From the NCBI GenBank assembly GCA_027943335.1, contig BSBK01007023.1, forward strand, positions 62,001-126,000: a stretch of 64,000 nucleotides of DNA, given 5' to 3'. A program made the position numbers and the translations under genes. Numbering within the stretch: position 1 is the first letter of the stretch; each line of letters starts with the position of its first letter. Positions 44,844-57,825 of this stretch are shown one piece after another. The DNA is from Chamaecyparis obtusa. Lineage: Eukaryota; Streptophyta; Pinopsida; Cupressales; Cupressaceae. The notes under the pieces were generated by a model. It was not told the DNA's origin. It saw only the letters and a list, made by a program, of their open reading frames with translations, and did not search any database.

Positions 44844-47711
44844 TGTTGGTGTTCAAAATGGACGCTTATGCTCTCAGCCTGCCAATATACCCTTAGGTTC
44901 ATTTTAGGATTGGTTAGTTCCAAAATGTATAAGGATCTTAGGGTAACCAGACCAACTATAGGGACAAGACTACCCTCTTCACTTTTGGCTCTACAAAACC
45001 AAGGTGGGTGCACCTAACCTAGTGAAAACTATACTTCACACACCAAAGACTGGGTCCAAACAATAGATTGAATAGTGAGAAAGTGCTAAATGATAACCTC
45101 ACGTTCATTGACTCTCCATTACTATAGGGTGTTACTACTATCAACCAAATACAATTAAAACTTGAAAAGGTGTTGATAAATGAAGATGGAAAGAAGTAAA
45201 CAAGAGCCAATCAAGCATTGAACTCAACTAAATATACTAATCCCTAATTAGTGCCATTATCCATTGGGCAAATCTCAAATATAGACATTGAACATGAACC
45301 AACTACTGTCTAAGACTCATAGCCATAAATACAAACATTCCAGCCCATCCACTACTTATAACATCCTTCTGCAGACAAATCAAAGTGAATCTATGTCCTA
45401 TCCAAAGTATATTTCACTTGATCCTAGATCAAGAACTGAAGACTAGAACATATACAAAGGTAATCCTATGCAATAGATTAGAAAATATAGAATTCACAAG
45501 ATTGACACCAAGGAGAGACTTGAAAGCTTGAAATAATTGTATTAAGTATAATGAATCATGTACATGTTCAAAGTAGAAAAGAGAGAAAACCACTTCAATA
45601 ACCTGCAAAAGACTACAAGGAAATTCTATTCAATCTCATACAATATGATACTACCTACTACAAGTCCCTGGAACTAATCAAGATCAGAACCTCTGGACTG
45701 ATTAAAATTTGAACCCTTACTCTATCAAAAAACTAACTATTTATACCACTAGCTATCTTGGGAATCTCAAAGAGATAACAACAAGCTTTGGACAGCTAGG
45801 GTTAGGGTTACAATAACCAAACCCACCAAAATTACAACAAAAATTAAATGTAGGGGAAGAACAAGAAGCCACCTGGAGAAAGAGATCTCAAATAGATCTT
45901 CAATCATGATAATTCCCTGAGAAAAGCATACTAAAGATCATCAATTCTCCATACTAACCAGTCTATTCAACCACCTGCCACACACCTTGAGCCATTCATT
46001 TCATTCCTTGCATAGTAAAAATCTCTGTAAATAATCATCACATTCCTGGACCACATTGCAACAACAAACAAAATCAAAATCACCAACTCAAGCCATGCCA
46101 ACAATCAATTTTGGTCCTTTCCTTCACTGGAAACACTCTACAAATTTGAATTTGAAATCAAACGGTCACTTTATGGTGCCTACAACAAATCAATGATCAC
46201 AATTCAATTTTGGATCAACTTTATAACCTAACCGTTTGATCTTATGTCTTTGCAGGCTTCCTTCTTAATAGTTATCTTTAGTCACGCCACTGCACGGTCA
46301 TGAACTTAACTACCACAAATATCCTAGGGTTAACTTTTGGCAAACCAGTGATAAGGATTTTTCTTATTCATGAAGTGAAAAAATAACCCACCATTTAACT
46401 CCATGAACTAGCGAACAAAAGGAAAATGTTTAACCTCGGTCACATTTAGCGAACTGGCAACTGAAGATCATTTTGCCAATTTGTAGAACACATTTTACTT
46501 CTACCGAATGATTTTGTGATTACGGGAATTTGTTTGCTGAAATGCCAAGACTTTTAGAATGTCACCATTTTATCATGCGAATGAGCGAACCCTTCAAAAA
46601 TATGTCAGACAACCATAACTTTATCCGAACCACCAAAAGACTAAGAAATTTTACTGGGCCCACATCAAGAAGATCGATGGCTATCTTAAGTTTGCAAAGG
46701 CTTTTGAGATTCTTTCAGAACTTAAGACAACCGTCAGATGAAGAATCTTACCCCACTTTGACAAACCTCTCACAAGATACAAAATCAATGGTTGGCACAT
46801 CTTCGCAAGTGTCAGAGAAAACCTTTCAGAACATACACCGACCGTCGATGCTCTGACATTGTCAGAACCCACTGAACCTTAAAAAACCTGGCCCCACTGA
46901 CATAATCCAATTCACCACCATGTAGAAAAATGAAAAGAAAACAAGTTAGCACACCATGGCACATAGAAAGCATCTGACAATCAGACCCACCTTAATACTA
47001 CCACCTAAGAATAAAGTAACATCGATGGCTAGCGTAAGATCTCATAGCTCTAATGCATTCTATGAGAACTTATGCCCATCATTGATCTTTTGACAATGTC
47101 AGGACCCTTTGGCAAGCCCAAACTTAGGTCCCACTAACATCATATCTAGTCATTCACCCATGGACCAATTAGAAAGTGCCAAATCAGCTTATCTGGCATG
47201 TGGACCCGCTTGAAAATAAAGGCAATGTCATAAATGAAATCAATAGTCATCTTAAGTTTGCAAGCCTCTGACAAATCTCATGAGAAGATATGCCCACTGT
47301 CAGATGGAGATGGTGTCAGAGAGCCTGGGCACATGAAAAATTAAGGCCGAAACATAGGAAATATTAAGCAGTCTGACTTAGGAGAAATTAAAACATTGGG
47401 CACCAGGAACTTAGGAAAGATTAAACTCGATGACTTAGGAAGTATTAAAGGGGACCCCACCGACATATGAAAAACATAACCACAAACATGGTAAAGTTTC
47501 CTTTTAATAAGCACATGGGGATGTAAGTTTTTTAAGTGGCCCAAAAAGTAAAATGAAAATAGAATAGAAATAGGGTGCACTTAGGGCTTTTCTTAGGTAA
47601 TGGCTAGATTTTCAAAAATTTGAACCAAGGGTTTATGCCAGAGACCTAAAAACAACTGCAGAGACCAGAAGAAGAACAATGAGGGCAAGAAAAATTTTCT
47701 AGGTGCTAACA
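44844..47711 (+). repeat. Solo LTR Z1 in ORF2 of copy C
   Basis: 2,868 bases from TGTTGGTGTTC to GGTGCTAACA with no internal coding region, flanked by ATATG and GTATG (one transition). It is homologous, in opposite orientation, to 54,871-57,825: for example TCCTGGACCACATTGCAAC and CAATTTTGGTCCTTTC occur in both in order. A solo LTR left by LTR-LTR recombination is the simplest reading. Near 47,340-47,450 a ~35-base TTAGGAA-x-ATTAAA unit is repeated about four times. Confidence 0.8.
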
Positions 47712-48081
47712 GTATGTTGGACAAGCACATGCTAAAGTTCAAGAAAATAGTCTTAGAACTAAAAACCATGATTCCTTATAAAGTATTGAATATCCTTGAA
47801 TTCCAAAAGAGACAGGCTATTGAGGAAGATCTACAGATAAGGGAGAAGATTCTTGATGATAGCCTTCCTATATGTGAGCTTGAAGAGAAGAAATTGCTGT
47901 TAGATTTGGTGAAGCCTCACCTCAGAACAAAGACAAGGACTCTGAACATAATGGAGAAGAATTATGAGCTAATTGAAAAAGAGAAAGAGAAATCTTTTGA
48001 GAAGGTATTCATGAATAGAAACATGTATCCACCTACTACACCCATAGCTAATGTACCCACAAAGGTTACCAAAGGGTCAGA
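47712..48081 (+). pseudogene. ORF2 of copy C, C-terminal part
   Basis: With Z1 and one duplication removed, the frame joins directly (…EIHDM, then LDKHMLKFKKIVLELK). It is a Lys/Glu-rich coiled coil (EEDLQIREKILDDS, EKEKEKSFEKVF), matching the helical end of copies A and B. It runs open into the LTR, passing the polypurine-like AAAGGGTCAGA at 48,071-48,081. Confidence 0.75.
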
Positions 48082-49389
48082 TGTTGGAGATTTACCAGCA
48101 GGCCAGTATTGACAGTATGTTTGTCATTCATGACAACATATGGAAAGTAGAATGTGTGGAAGTATTATGAAGTAATATTTTTGTATATGAAGCATGGACA
48201 TGATATTAGCATGATATCATGGGCACAAAGGTTAACTATTACTACAAAAAATTATATAGTAGCTGGTGTCAGCAGTGTTCCTGAAAAAGTTACAGGTAGT
48301 GTTCTATGTATGGTTGTGTGTACAGTTATCATGGAGCCTTGCGCACTTGGATATATGTTGAAGACATGTTAGTGATGTTTTAGTTATGGATGCATAGTTT
48401 TTTGATGAGTAGAAGAGAAGTTATGTAGTAGCTATTCACCAGTAGTAGTTTCTTATGTTTATTTAGAAGAGCCGATAGAGATTATATTGGTTATGTAGTT
48501 GCACCTATCCTATGGGTATGTGCCCTTGGATTTAAGCTTAGAGGATAGTTATTGATGTTTAGTTAAGAGTGCATGAGTTAATTCATCTTACAAAGAAAGT
48601 TCCAATTGTTTTGGTAGAGCTGACAGTGTCTAGCACGTGTCTTCAATTATCTTATTGAACAGGTCCCAGAACGTGTTGCGTGCATAGTAGAGCTGATAGA
48701 ATGTTTATTGGAGTTTGTTATGGTTTCTCTAATATGATTTTGAGGTGGTTCTAATAGGCCAAATTGATTATATTATTTGGAGGAAAGATATTTATAGGCA
48801 GTCACTTGTGATTGCTGAAGTGTGGTTCATAGTTGACTAAGCAAAGCAGAGCAGAGTATGTGAAGTGTTGAGCCATCAGAAGAAGGTCTATGTGACCAAG
48901 TAAAGTACTTGTGCTATTCATTGGAACTGATCTATACAATAGGACAAAATGCAGTTCACCAAGATCCAGATATAGTATGTATCTATTATTCAGAAGGTTG
49001 TAGCCTTCACCCCTTTGAGAAGTGAGCTCTCAGATAGTGCATCCTCTCCCCTAACAGGGACAATTGTAAAAGACTCCTAATAGGGTCTGACCCTTGACTA
49101 GGTCTACTATACTAAATATATTGTAAAGTAACTCCTAAAAGGGTTAAGGATCTTCTAACAAGGATCATAATACTTGTGCAAAATATTAGTGGGTGTCAAT
49201 TCCCATCAGGGTTTTTACCTATTTGGGTTTCCCCATAACCAAAAGATTGGTATTGTGTTCTTGTGTTCTTTCATTGTGTTTATGCTTTATGTTTAAGTAT
49301 ACTTAATTGGATAAAGAATTGAATCTTGTAGATAACTGATTCACCCCCCCCCCCCCCCTCTTAGTTATCTCTTGGGACTATTCCTAACA
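48082..49389 (+). repeat. X-type LTR shared by copy C and copia-3
   Basis: TGTTGGAGATTTACC…CTATTCCTAACA, 1,308 bases, same family as the copia-1 LTRs. A degenerate polypurine tract lies before it (so it acts as 3' LTR of the chimera) and a primer site lies after it (so it acts as 5' LTR of copia-3). A C-run of about seventeen bases lies at 49,343-49,359. Confidence 0.85.
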
Positions 49390-49391
49390 AT

Positions 49392-49403
49392 TGGTATCAG
49401 ACC
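49392..49403 (+). promoter_or_regulatory. Primer binding site of copia-3
   Basis: TGGTATCAGACC, one or two bases off the initiator-Met site, three bases after the LTR. Confidence 0.8.
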
Positions 49404-49446
49404 CAAGTGCCTCGAAGAGAAAGTTTAACAACTTGAGGTTGATTAG

Positions 49447-50281
49447 ATGGCATACTTCAGGAAAGAAAGTCCTAAGTTTGATGGAGAGAATTATTTTGAT
49501 TGGAAGAACAAGATGGTGACCCATTTGTAGTGCATTGGTTTTGAAGTTTTTGATGTGACTATCAAAGCAGCCAAGATACCTACCCTAGAAGACCTTGCAC
49601 AAGAAATGCTACTGATAGACAAAAAGAATTGTTTCATTAGAATGCTATTGCTAAAGAAGCCCTTATCAATGCCCTATCTAATGGTGAGGTTTTAGAAATA
49701 AAAAAGGTGGATATAGCCCACAAAATATGGAAAGCACCTAGAAGACATATTTGAAGGAAACAAATAAGTAAAGGATGCATGTAGAAAGACTTGGAAGAAA
49801 AGATACAATGCATTAGAGATGCTACCTGAAGAAAACATCAGAACTTATAATTAGAGGATAAATGAAGTAGTTGCTGGAATCAAAAACAATGGTGGAGAGA
49901 TTTCAGAGGAGGACATTATGGATAATTTGATGACTACTCTTACTCCTAGATATGAAAGCAAGATCAACATCCTTGATGAGACCATGCAACTTACATCAAA
50001 TTTCAAGAGAGAGACGTTGATTAGAAAACTCTTAGCTCTTGAGATCTCAAGATTAAAGATAGAACCAAAGAGTGAAACAACCTTCAAAGCAACAGTTCAT
50101 GGTAAGAAATCTGCAGACACTTCTGGTAATTTTGATGATGATGAAGAAGAGAAAACACTAGAGGATTTTATTGCTATGACTGCTAAAAGAGAAAAGAAAG
50201 GAAAAGGAAAATATGAAGGTCAATTACCATTTAAGTGCTTTTCATGTAACAAGATTGGTCACTTTGGATCTAAGTGTCATA
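49447..50281 (+). pseudogene. gag: Gag of copia-3, truncated
   Basis: MAYFRKESPKFDGENYFDWKN, a TAG at 49,528 (CAG in copia-2), small shifts near 49,600 and 49,730, then ISEEDIMDNLMTTLTPRYE through to the knuckle CFSCNKIGHFGSKC. It stops abruptly at 50,281, where unrelated DNA starts with TGTAATACCCC. Confidence 0.85.
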
Positions 50282-52771
50282 CTGTAATACCCCAAAATTG
50301 GCACCTAATAATTTGAATGAATTTTGCTACATTTTCTTCAATTTCATCATTACAGTCATAGTTTACTAGGAAATTTTCTCTCTCCTACCTAACTTTATTT
50401 TAACTTGATGTCAATTGAAAAAATCCTAATTTGCATTAATCTCACATCATAATTAATTCCTAAGTATTTGACTTTATTAGCTAAATAAATCCTATGATAC
50501 ATTAATTTAATTCTAAAGTCCTAAGTGCTTTAAATTAAATTAAACCCACCCCATTTGGCTAATATACATAAAAATGGATTAATATTACTTGTTATTTCAA
50601 TGGACACCTTTATTTGACTTAATAATTCAAATTATTTGAACGGTCACCCATATGTGGCAATAATCAATTGTTTAATTAAGTAATTCATGAATATTTGTCT
50701 CAATTGGGAATGAAGAGTCAACAGTTTCATTTCAAGAACCTATTCATTCCTCTCCCGGGCTTGTCTATTTAATCAACCTTCTCCTTCATTAAAAAAAAAA
50801 GGCAATTGTGAGAGCATCCATACTATAGCAACTTTTAGTCTCATTTGTCTTCATATTTCCAAGCTTTTTCATTGCATAATTAGTTTAATTTCTCATTTTA
50901 GTATAGTACTACACTCTCATTTAATATAGTTTGATTATTTCTATTAGATTAATCTTATATCTCTTTCAAAGTTATTTAGATTAATTGCATCTCATATTTC
51001 TTTCAAGCCATTAGATTAATTGCACTTCTTATTCTAGATTAATTTCATTATCCTTCGTATTAGCTTGGTATTAAGGTTGTTGGCTCTCATTCTGAGAGTA
51101 AATAAAACACCCCAGTTAATTAGAAGGCAACAGGTCAAATTGATAGAATCATGTGAATGGGTAATTCATACTGAATTTCATGATTCGATAATTGAGCAAT
51201 GACTATGTTGTGTTTGTAGCTGGATTAGAGGTCCACATTCAACTTATAACATTCTAGCACCCACCGTGGGGCACCAGAATGTTATAAGCTGAACGTGGAC
51301 CTCTAATCTAGCTACAAATAGAACATAGTCATTTCTTGATCATCGAATCATGAAATTGAGTATGAATTACATATTCACAAGATTCTATTGATTTGACCCG
51401 TTGCCTTCTAATTAATTGGGGTGTTTGATTTACTCTCAGAACAAGAGCCAACAACCTTAAGACCAAGCTAATATGAAGGATTTTCAAAATCTTGAAAGAT
51501 GAACAATAATGAAATTAATCTAGAAATGAGTGTAATTAATCTAATAGTTTGAAAGAGATATGAAGATGCAAGTTAATCTAAAATGATTTTGACAGTGATT
51601 CATTGTGCTTAATGAGATTTACTTGATATTCTTGGAAGATGTCATGCTCATGTTTTTTCCTTGTGTTACAATGCCCCTGTAATCATTTTTCTATTTGCAC
51701 TTTCATGTTTCCTCTATTGCTTCCATGATCTTCTTTTCATGACTGTCATTGATGTTGCATCATCTGGATGCCCCTTTGTTCTTACAATGGGTTCTCTTAG
51801 CCCTTGATGTGATCATCGATAGAAAACTTGAGGTTTTTCTATCATGATCCATATCAAGGGCCTGGGTCATTCATGGGATTTGTTGGATTAGCTTCCCCTG
51901 TATCTACACATGAAACAAACATGATAGTGAAAACATGGTGCCTCTTTGATCATTGGAGCCTTATGCACATGCCCTGAGCACAACCTTTGTCAGAGGTTCA
52001 TGGCTGAGTGTACATATGCATTATGTAGATACTATGATACCAGCCATTGCATAGATCTATTGGATCTAACCCATCTCCCCTCATTTCTTCTTGTAGGTTT
52101 TGGAGCTCAAGAGCTCACTGGATAGGACTGGATCCGGACACCAATACCAGGCAATGTCTGGTACCCCAGTATTTAATTATTTCTTTATGTATATGTATAC
52201 TCATTCATTTAATTCTAGTAATGGCTATGCTCATGACCTATGTGAGCTTAGATATATGCTTTTCCTTTCAGTTCTTTCCCTTTTGTATAGTATATATATC
52301 ACCGGTACATGCATGTGTAGCTTTAGATGTAGTTCATTTCCTCTTACTTTCATGTACTTTTGCAATGAAATGAACACAAACTTAAGAAAGATCACCTAAT
52401 AACACAAACTAGGGTACTGTAGCATCATCTAGTAATTAGGTCTCCAATCTAAGAATGATTAAAAATATGATAATATTCTGGTGACCTCTTTGGAGTGCTT
52501 GCCCTCTAAGCATCCTAACCAGCTACCTTAAAGATCCATTGGGCACAGAGTCTTGTAAGCCTCAAACTGAACTTAGTTCTTTTGGACAACCAATCCTTCT
52601 TTAATAAAACTAATAACTACTAGAGATAGCCTCTCTAGCTTATTACTACTCACACCAAACTAAAAGCCAAACTAAGAGTAACTAAAACTGAAAACAAACT
52701 TGTGTCGGGCACTTAGGGAACACAAAAAATTGGAAACCTCTAACCTACTAATGTACAAAGTAGAAATAGAC
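50282..52771. other. Unassigned DNA between copia-3 and gypsy-2
   Basis: Begins TGTAATACCCC right where the copia-3 gag is cut, so the left edge may be the end of an inserted LTR or DNA element. It contains the hairpin at 50,940-51,590. I see no coding domain; short open frames at 52,047-52,399 show no recognisable motif. Confidence 0.35.
50940..51590. repeat. Long near-perfect hairpin (two ~320-base arms)
   Basis: The left arm (to about 51,262) and the right arm (from about 51,266) are reverse complements; for example TAGCTTGGTATTAAGGTTGT on the left pairs with ACAACCTTAAGACCAAGCTA on the right, and ATAACATTCTAGCACCCAC pairs with the strand across a few-base loop. Mismatches are sparse near the centre and denser outward. 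It could be a foldback element, or a source of hairpin small RNA if transcribed. Confidence 0.85.
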
Positions 52772-52772
52772 C

Positions 52773-53900
52773 TCAGAAACAAGCCTTGAGGAGAATCCCA
52801 TTCATTGGAATGGGCAGCTCCTCTCCATCCATACTATCCAAATGAAAATCATTATGGGCTTTACATCCAATCACCATGAAAGGCCCGCTCCATATGGCAT
52901 CAAATTTAGTATACCTCCCTAGTTTGTATTTTTCTTCATCCCACTTGAGGACAAGGTCCTCTTCCTTGAAAACCCTAGGTGTGGCTTTCTTATCAAAGCT
53001 TCTTTTCATCTGAGCATGATGATCTTCTAGGTTCTCTAGTGTTAGTTTTCTTATTTCTTTGAGCTCAACTAGTTCAACAAGCTTGACTTGCATAGCATCT
53101 TCCTTCATAAGATCAATCTCCTTGATTAAACTCAAAGTAGGCAACTCAGTAGACAAATGAATCCTAGCTTCTTTTCAATATACAAGTGCATAGTGTTAGT
53201 TACCTATAGACCTCTTATGTGTTATTTTGTCTACCCATAAGGCCATCTTTAACTTGCTATGTCAATATCTCTTGTTTCCTTCTATAGTTCTTTTGATGAT
53301 TCTCAGCAAGTTCTTATTTGTTGATTATGCCTGACCATTACCCTGAGGATAATAGTTAGAAGAGGTACTCAGGAAGATATTGTTTTTGAATGCCCATTCT
53401 AATATTTTAGTTCCCAAAATGCCATAGCATTGTCTAAAATGATATAATCTGGAGTGCCAAATCTAGACACAATGTCTTGATAGAAGTTTAGGATAGAGGT
53501 CTCATTTGCTTCCTTTAGTGCTACAACCTCTGTCCATTTGGTAAAATAGTTTGTAGCAGTAAGTATCCATTTGTGTCTAGCACTAGATGGGGGGTTGATA
53601 GGTCCAATGAAATCCAATCCCCATTTTGACAAAGGATGCTCTACCTTGATGGGATGAAGAGGGAGGGCTGCCAACTTTTGTTTCCTAGAAAACAAAGCAT
53701 AGTTATTACATTTTCTTACCCAATCAAATGCATCTTTATATAGGCTAGGAGAATAGTACCCAACTCTTGTCACTTTTAGAGTAGTGGTCCTAGCTACAAA
53801 GTGTCCTCTGGAACCTCCATCATGAAACTCCTCCAGTATTTTATCCACTTGGCTAGTTTCAACACATCTCAACAAGACACCACTATGATCTCTTCTTTAC
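52773..53900 (-). pseudogene. pol: Integrase of gypsy-2
   Basis: Zinc-binding region EFHDGGSRGHFVARTTTLKV…YYSPSLYKDAFDWVRKCNN, with the last cysteine lost (YALF). Core Asp in WGLDFIGPINPP and in DYIILDNAMAF. The expected Glu of the PQGNGQAEST motif is a TAA stop (53,325-53,327). The C-terminal part ends GPFMVIGCK…DGEELPIPMNGILLKACF. Confidence 0.85.
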
Positions 53901-54211
53901 AAAAAATCATCAATAATGACAAATGGAATAGCTTGGAGTCTAAAGTACCTTCTTTTACTCCTTTCAAGGCCTTGAGGGCACTGACCAGTTGAGAGATAAT
54001 GTCTCATCTCTGTTGTCTAGCTTGTGTTCTACTTTGTATTCTGGTTCATCAAAACAACTTCCTCTTTTTGTTGGTTTGGGTCTACTATTCCTTCATTGAG
54101 ATACTCACACAACCCCTTTCCTCTAATCAGCTTGGTCAATTTAATCTGGATGTCATACTCCATGACTTTGGTGACCCAACCAGCCCTCTTATGGCTCAGG
54201 TCTTTATTTAG

Positions 54212-54865
54212 CTAAAAGTATTTTATGCAAGGGTGAGCAACCATTAGGTGCACTATGTTATTGGATAATAGGTGCCTAAACTTTTTCAAACTCCTCATGA
54301 TTTCTAGGACATGTTTTTCTATAGGAGTATAATTAAGTTCATAACCATCTAGACCTTGGTTGTAGAAAGCTACTGGTTGTTCTTGTTTCTCGGCATTTTG
54401 TTGAACTAGTATGGCAGAGATACTATCAGTGTCCCCAAAAGCATATAGGATGAAGTCTTTAAAAAATTCAGGGTTTACCAAAGTAGGATTAGATGCAATT
54501 GCTTCCTTGACTTCTTCAAAGAATCTTTTTCCTTGATTTGTCCAATGAAAGGTTGAGTTCTTCTTCTGCATCTGGGTCATAGGCTTTAGTAGTGCTGCAA
54601 CATTTGGAATGAACCTTCTTAAGAAGTTGATTCTCCTAAGAAAACTCTATAGTCCTTTCTTGTGAGCTAGCAGAGGTAGTGCCATGATGGCCTTTATCCT
54701 CTCAGGATCAATGGTTTTCCTTTGCTTAGAAATAATATGTCCTAGTAATCCACCTTCATGGAAAACAAAAATGCATTTCTTAGGATTCAATGAAACTCCA
54801 AACTCTCTGCACCTTCCAAAGATCTATCTTAGATGAACCAAGTGATCATTAGTGTCTTTTGAAAA
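54212..54865 (-). pseudogene. pol: RT end and RNase H of gypsy-2
   Basis: Resumes as VFSKDTNDHLVHLR directly after the Z2 duplication, then FGVSLNPKKCIF, SFLRRINFLRRFIPN, and the RNase H region TFHWTNQGKRFFEEVKEA, YAFGDTDSISAILVQQN, ELNYTPIEKHVLEIM. The first catalytic Asp of RNase H appears as GDTD. Two stops near 54,645 and 54,825. Confidence 0.85.
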
Positions 54866-54870
54866 GACAG

Positions 54871-57825
54871 TGTTAGCACCTGTTAAAAGTTTCATGGCTC
54901 TAGCATTTTTCTTCTAGTCTCTGCGGTTCTTTTTAGGTCTCTGGCCTTAAACCCTTGGTAAAATTTCAAAAATCTATCTGTTGTGCAGACAAAACCCTAA
55001 GTCTACCCTGGCCTTGTTCTAATTTTGTGTCACTTTATTCAGGCCACTTAAAACCTTTTACCACATGTGTTAATTAAAAGACCACTTTTATGTTGTTCAT
55101 GGTTAGGTTTTTCCATGTCCGGCGGGGTCCTTTTATATTTCCTAAGTCCTAAACCTCTGCGCTGTTAATTTTTCCTAGGTCTTCAAGCCTTTAAACTTGT
55201 GGTTGTCACTTATTCGCAAGACTTTTTAGTGTCAGAGGTCTCTAACATGTGATTTCATGACCATGTGCCATCTATCCCAGTGAGCCCTATATTCCTTCCC
55301 TATTGACTTGCTAACGAGTGAACAGAATCAATCATCATCACTATACTACTGAGGGAAGATGCATGGGTTTTAATGCAGTGGTATAATGATAGCCATCTAA
55401 TCTCCTAAAGGATTAAACTATGGGTCCAAGGTGACACATAGGTACAATTGGTGATCTATGATTGGTCCATGTATTAATATGTTGGTAGTTGTTAGTGGGA
55501 CCTAGTTTCTGAGTTTGTCAGAGGGTCCTGACATTGTCAAAAAATCAACGATGGGTGTATCATCTTATGGGATGTGTCAGAGGTTTAAGATCATGTGACA
55601 ACTATCGATTCTACCTTTTTAGAGGGGATAAAGAGTAGTGGGTCCACATGCCTATATGCATAGTTGGCATTATTTAATTGGCCCGCGTGATCGTGAGTTG
55701 GATGTTCTGTCAGCCAGGCCCAGTATCTCAATGTGAAGATTTGAGATCTATGGTGGGCACATGATCTCAAGGAATCTTTTGACCCCTTGAGATTATATGC
55801 TGATCATTTGATCTTCCAATATGTTAAAGATAGATGGGTGGGTCCTTTGCTGCTAGATCATGCTGACACGGATGTTTTGATTGGTTGACTTCACATGACA
55901 TGGCATCTTGTGATTCATTGAAATGGCTTATGTGGTAGGGTGGGGTCAAGTTGTTAGTCGCTTGAAAATCTTGTGGCTATCACTTGATCGCAATGAATAT
56001 TCTTCCCCTTTGCGATCATGCTACAGCCGTTGATTTGGAATCTAACGTGAAGATCGCTCGGTGGACCTAGTCATTAGAAGGTGCTGGAGTGTAAGGTTTT
56101 TGATTGGTTGACAAGGTGACAAGCTGGATGTTGTCAGTGGGGCCATGGTTTTCAAAGGAAGTAAAGTTCTTGTAGGTCTGTGAAGATCATGTGGTTATCA
56201 TTATACTACTGACGTAAGATGCTTGAATTTTAGCATCACAGTATAACAATGACTGTCGATTTTACTTAAAGCAATGTAAAGCATGTGGGCTTGGGAAAAG
56301 TAAATGAATCTAATGGCAGGGTTTTAAAGTTGATTAAGGTTTGAATATCGACTGTTGATTCTTTGCTAGCACCATGAAAGTAACCATTTTACTAGGGTTT
56401 GAATTTTTGAGGGTTTTCAGTGATAGAAAGGACCAAAATTGAATGTAGAAGTGGCTGGAGTTGATGGAAATGATTTTCAAATGGTTGCAATGTGGTCCAG
56501 GGTGTTCCATGATTGACCAAAAGGGTTTTTGTACTATGATGGAGTTGCTTGAGGTGTGTTGTAGGTGAATAATCAGACTGATATGCATGATAAATTCATG
56601 GTCTTCAATACAATTTCAGAGATTCATCATAAATGAAGATCAATCTGGTGTCTGATTATTCTGCTTACTTAGTTTTCCCTCCAATGTAGTAAATTCTTGA
56701 TTGATTCATTTGGTGTGGTGGGTGAAATCCTAACCCTAGTCATCTATAGCTTGTTGCAACCTATTTTGGGTTTCCAAGATGGCTAGTGGTATAAATGGCT
56801 ATATTTTTTACTTTGTAAGGGTTCCACAATTTTGGAGGTCCATTATTCTGGTTCCAAGAAAGGTTTTGTCCTGTAGATTTTCTCCTTCTCTCTGCATATA
56901 GGGTGTTCTTTCTTCCTTTGTTGGTTTAGAGAATATAATAGACATTGTAATTAATTTGTCTTATGTATGAGGACTCATTTATTCTTATTGCTACCAAACT
57001 ATCTCCATTTGAATTTTAAACTAATTGATCAATACATCAAGTATTTTTTATTTTTCTATTGTAATTCCTATGTGTCTGCAATAGAGTTGTCTTTGCAGAG
57101 ATAACTAGTTTAAGATTAGTTTTCATGTATGTATGAGCTGAGGTGTCAAAGATATGTCATGCTTGTCTTCTAGTGGATGTTGGTTAATGTATTATCTATT
57201 TATAGGTCTCTTCTAAGGGGAGGGTTAAAAGCCTTTGGATGGGTAATAACATACTTGGATACATAGGTGGGTTGTTGAAGTGAGGTTTGGTTATGGTGTG
57301 TGATTGATGTTAGGCATCAACACATTGAATTTATTGCTTTCTTTTTTCATAGCTATCTATTGCAATAGGGTATTTGACTCTGTGGCCCACTGGACAAGGT
57401 ACTGGTCTATGAGGGACTTAGGGTATCTTAGGGGTCCTTTCATCCCATCATTAAATCATTTACATTAAGTTCCACCCTTTCCCTTTTATGTTGTTAGGAT
57501 AGGTCTCTATTTTTCATACTCATTCTATGCAAGTAGGGCTATTGCATGAGATCTTGGTTTCATTGAGGTACGAGATACCTACAAGGGTTTGAAAACCATT
57601 CCACAGTCAGTTACCTATGAGCTTGTATTTTAACACAAGATGTATGTGTGTGCAAAGGAGGTATACCTGCCTGAGTGATGTGGAGCTCAAAGTGTAGAAG
57701 GATCTCTCTTTGATCCTTATCAGTTGGCCTTTTTCCTTGTCAAATTTGGAGTGTTGAGTGAATGTGACACTGGCCCTGTCAATCCTAATGTCAATCTAAC
57801 CTTTGGGGGAAAAAGAACCCCAACA
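54871..57825 (-). repeat. Solo LTR Z2 in the gypsy-2 RT
   Basis: 2,955 bases reading TGTTGGGGTTCTTTTTC…GGTGCTAACA on the minus strand, with TACAG (57,826-57,830) and GACAG (54,866-54,870) outside. Removing it with one duplication gives the continuous RT text YLDDITVFSK. Contains hairpin-like ATCTCAAGG…CCTTGAGAT (55,768-55,800). No gene. Confidence 0.85.

Larger units (their letters stand above)
30045..49389 (+). mobile_element. Copia-2/copy C chimera: copia pol fused to ORF1/ORF2, with nested W, V and Z1
   Basis: The left part is a 5'-truncated copia closely like copia-1 (gag, protease, integrase, start of RT). At about 35,270 it changes, in frame, to ORF1 of the A/B family and then ORF2 (from 36,713), ending at a degenerate polypurine tract (AAAGGGTCAGA) and an X-type LTR. 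No 5' LTR is present. The order fits a template switch between an autonomous copia RNA and a non-autonomous RNA (inference), or a genomic recombination. Confidence 0.65.

Noticed and set aside
49343..49359. C-run as a regulatory element
   Set aside because: It is a length variant of the C-rich U5 motif shared by all X-type LTRs, and its exact length may be a sequencing artefact.
52047..52399. Overlapping plus-strand ORFs of about 100 residues
   Set aside because: Two overlapping frames, no domain, typical of chance in AT-rich DNA.
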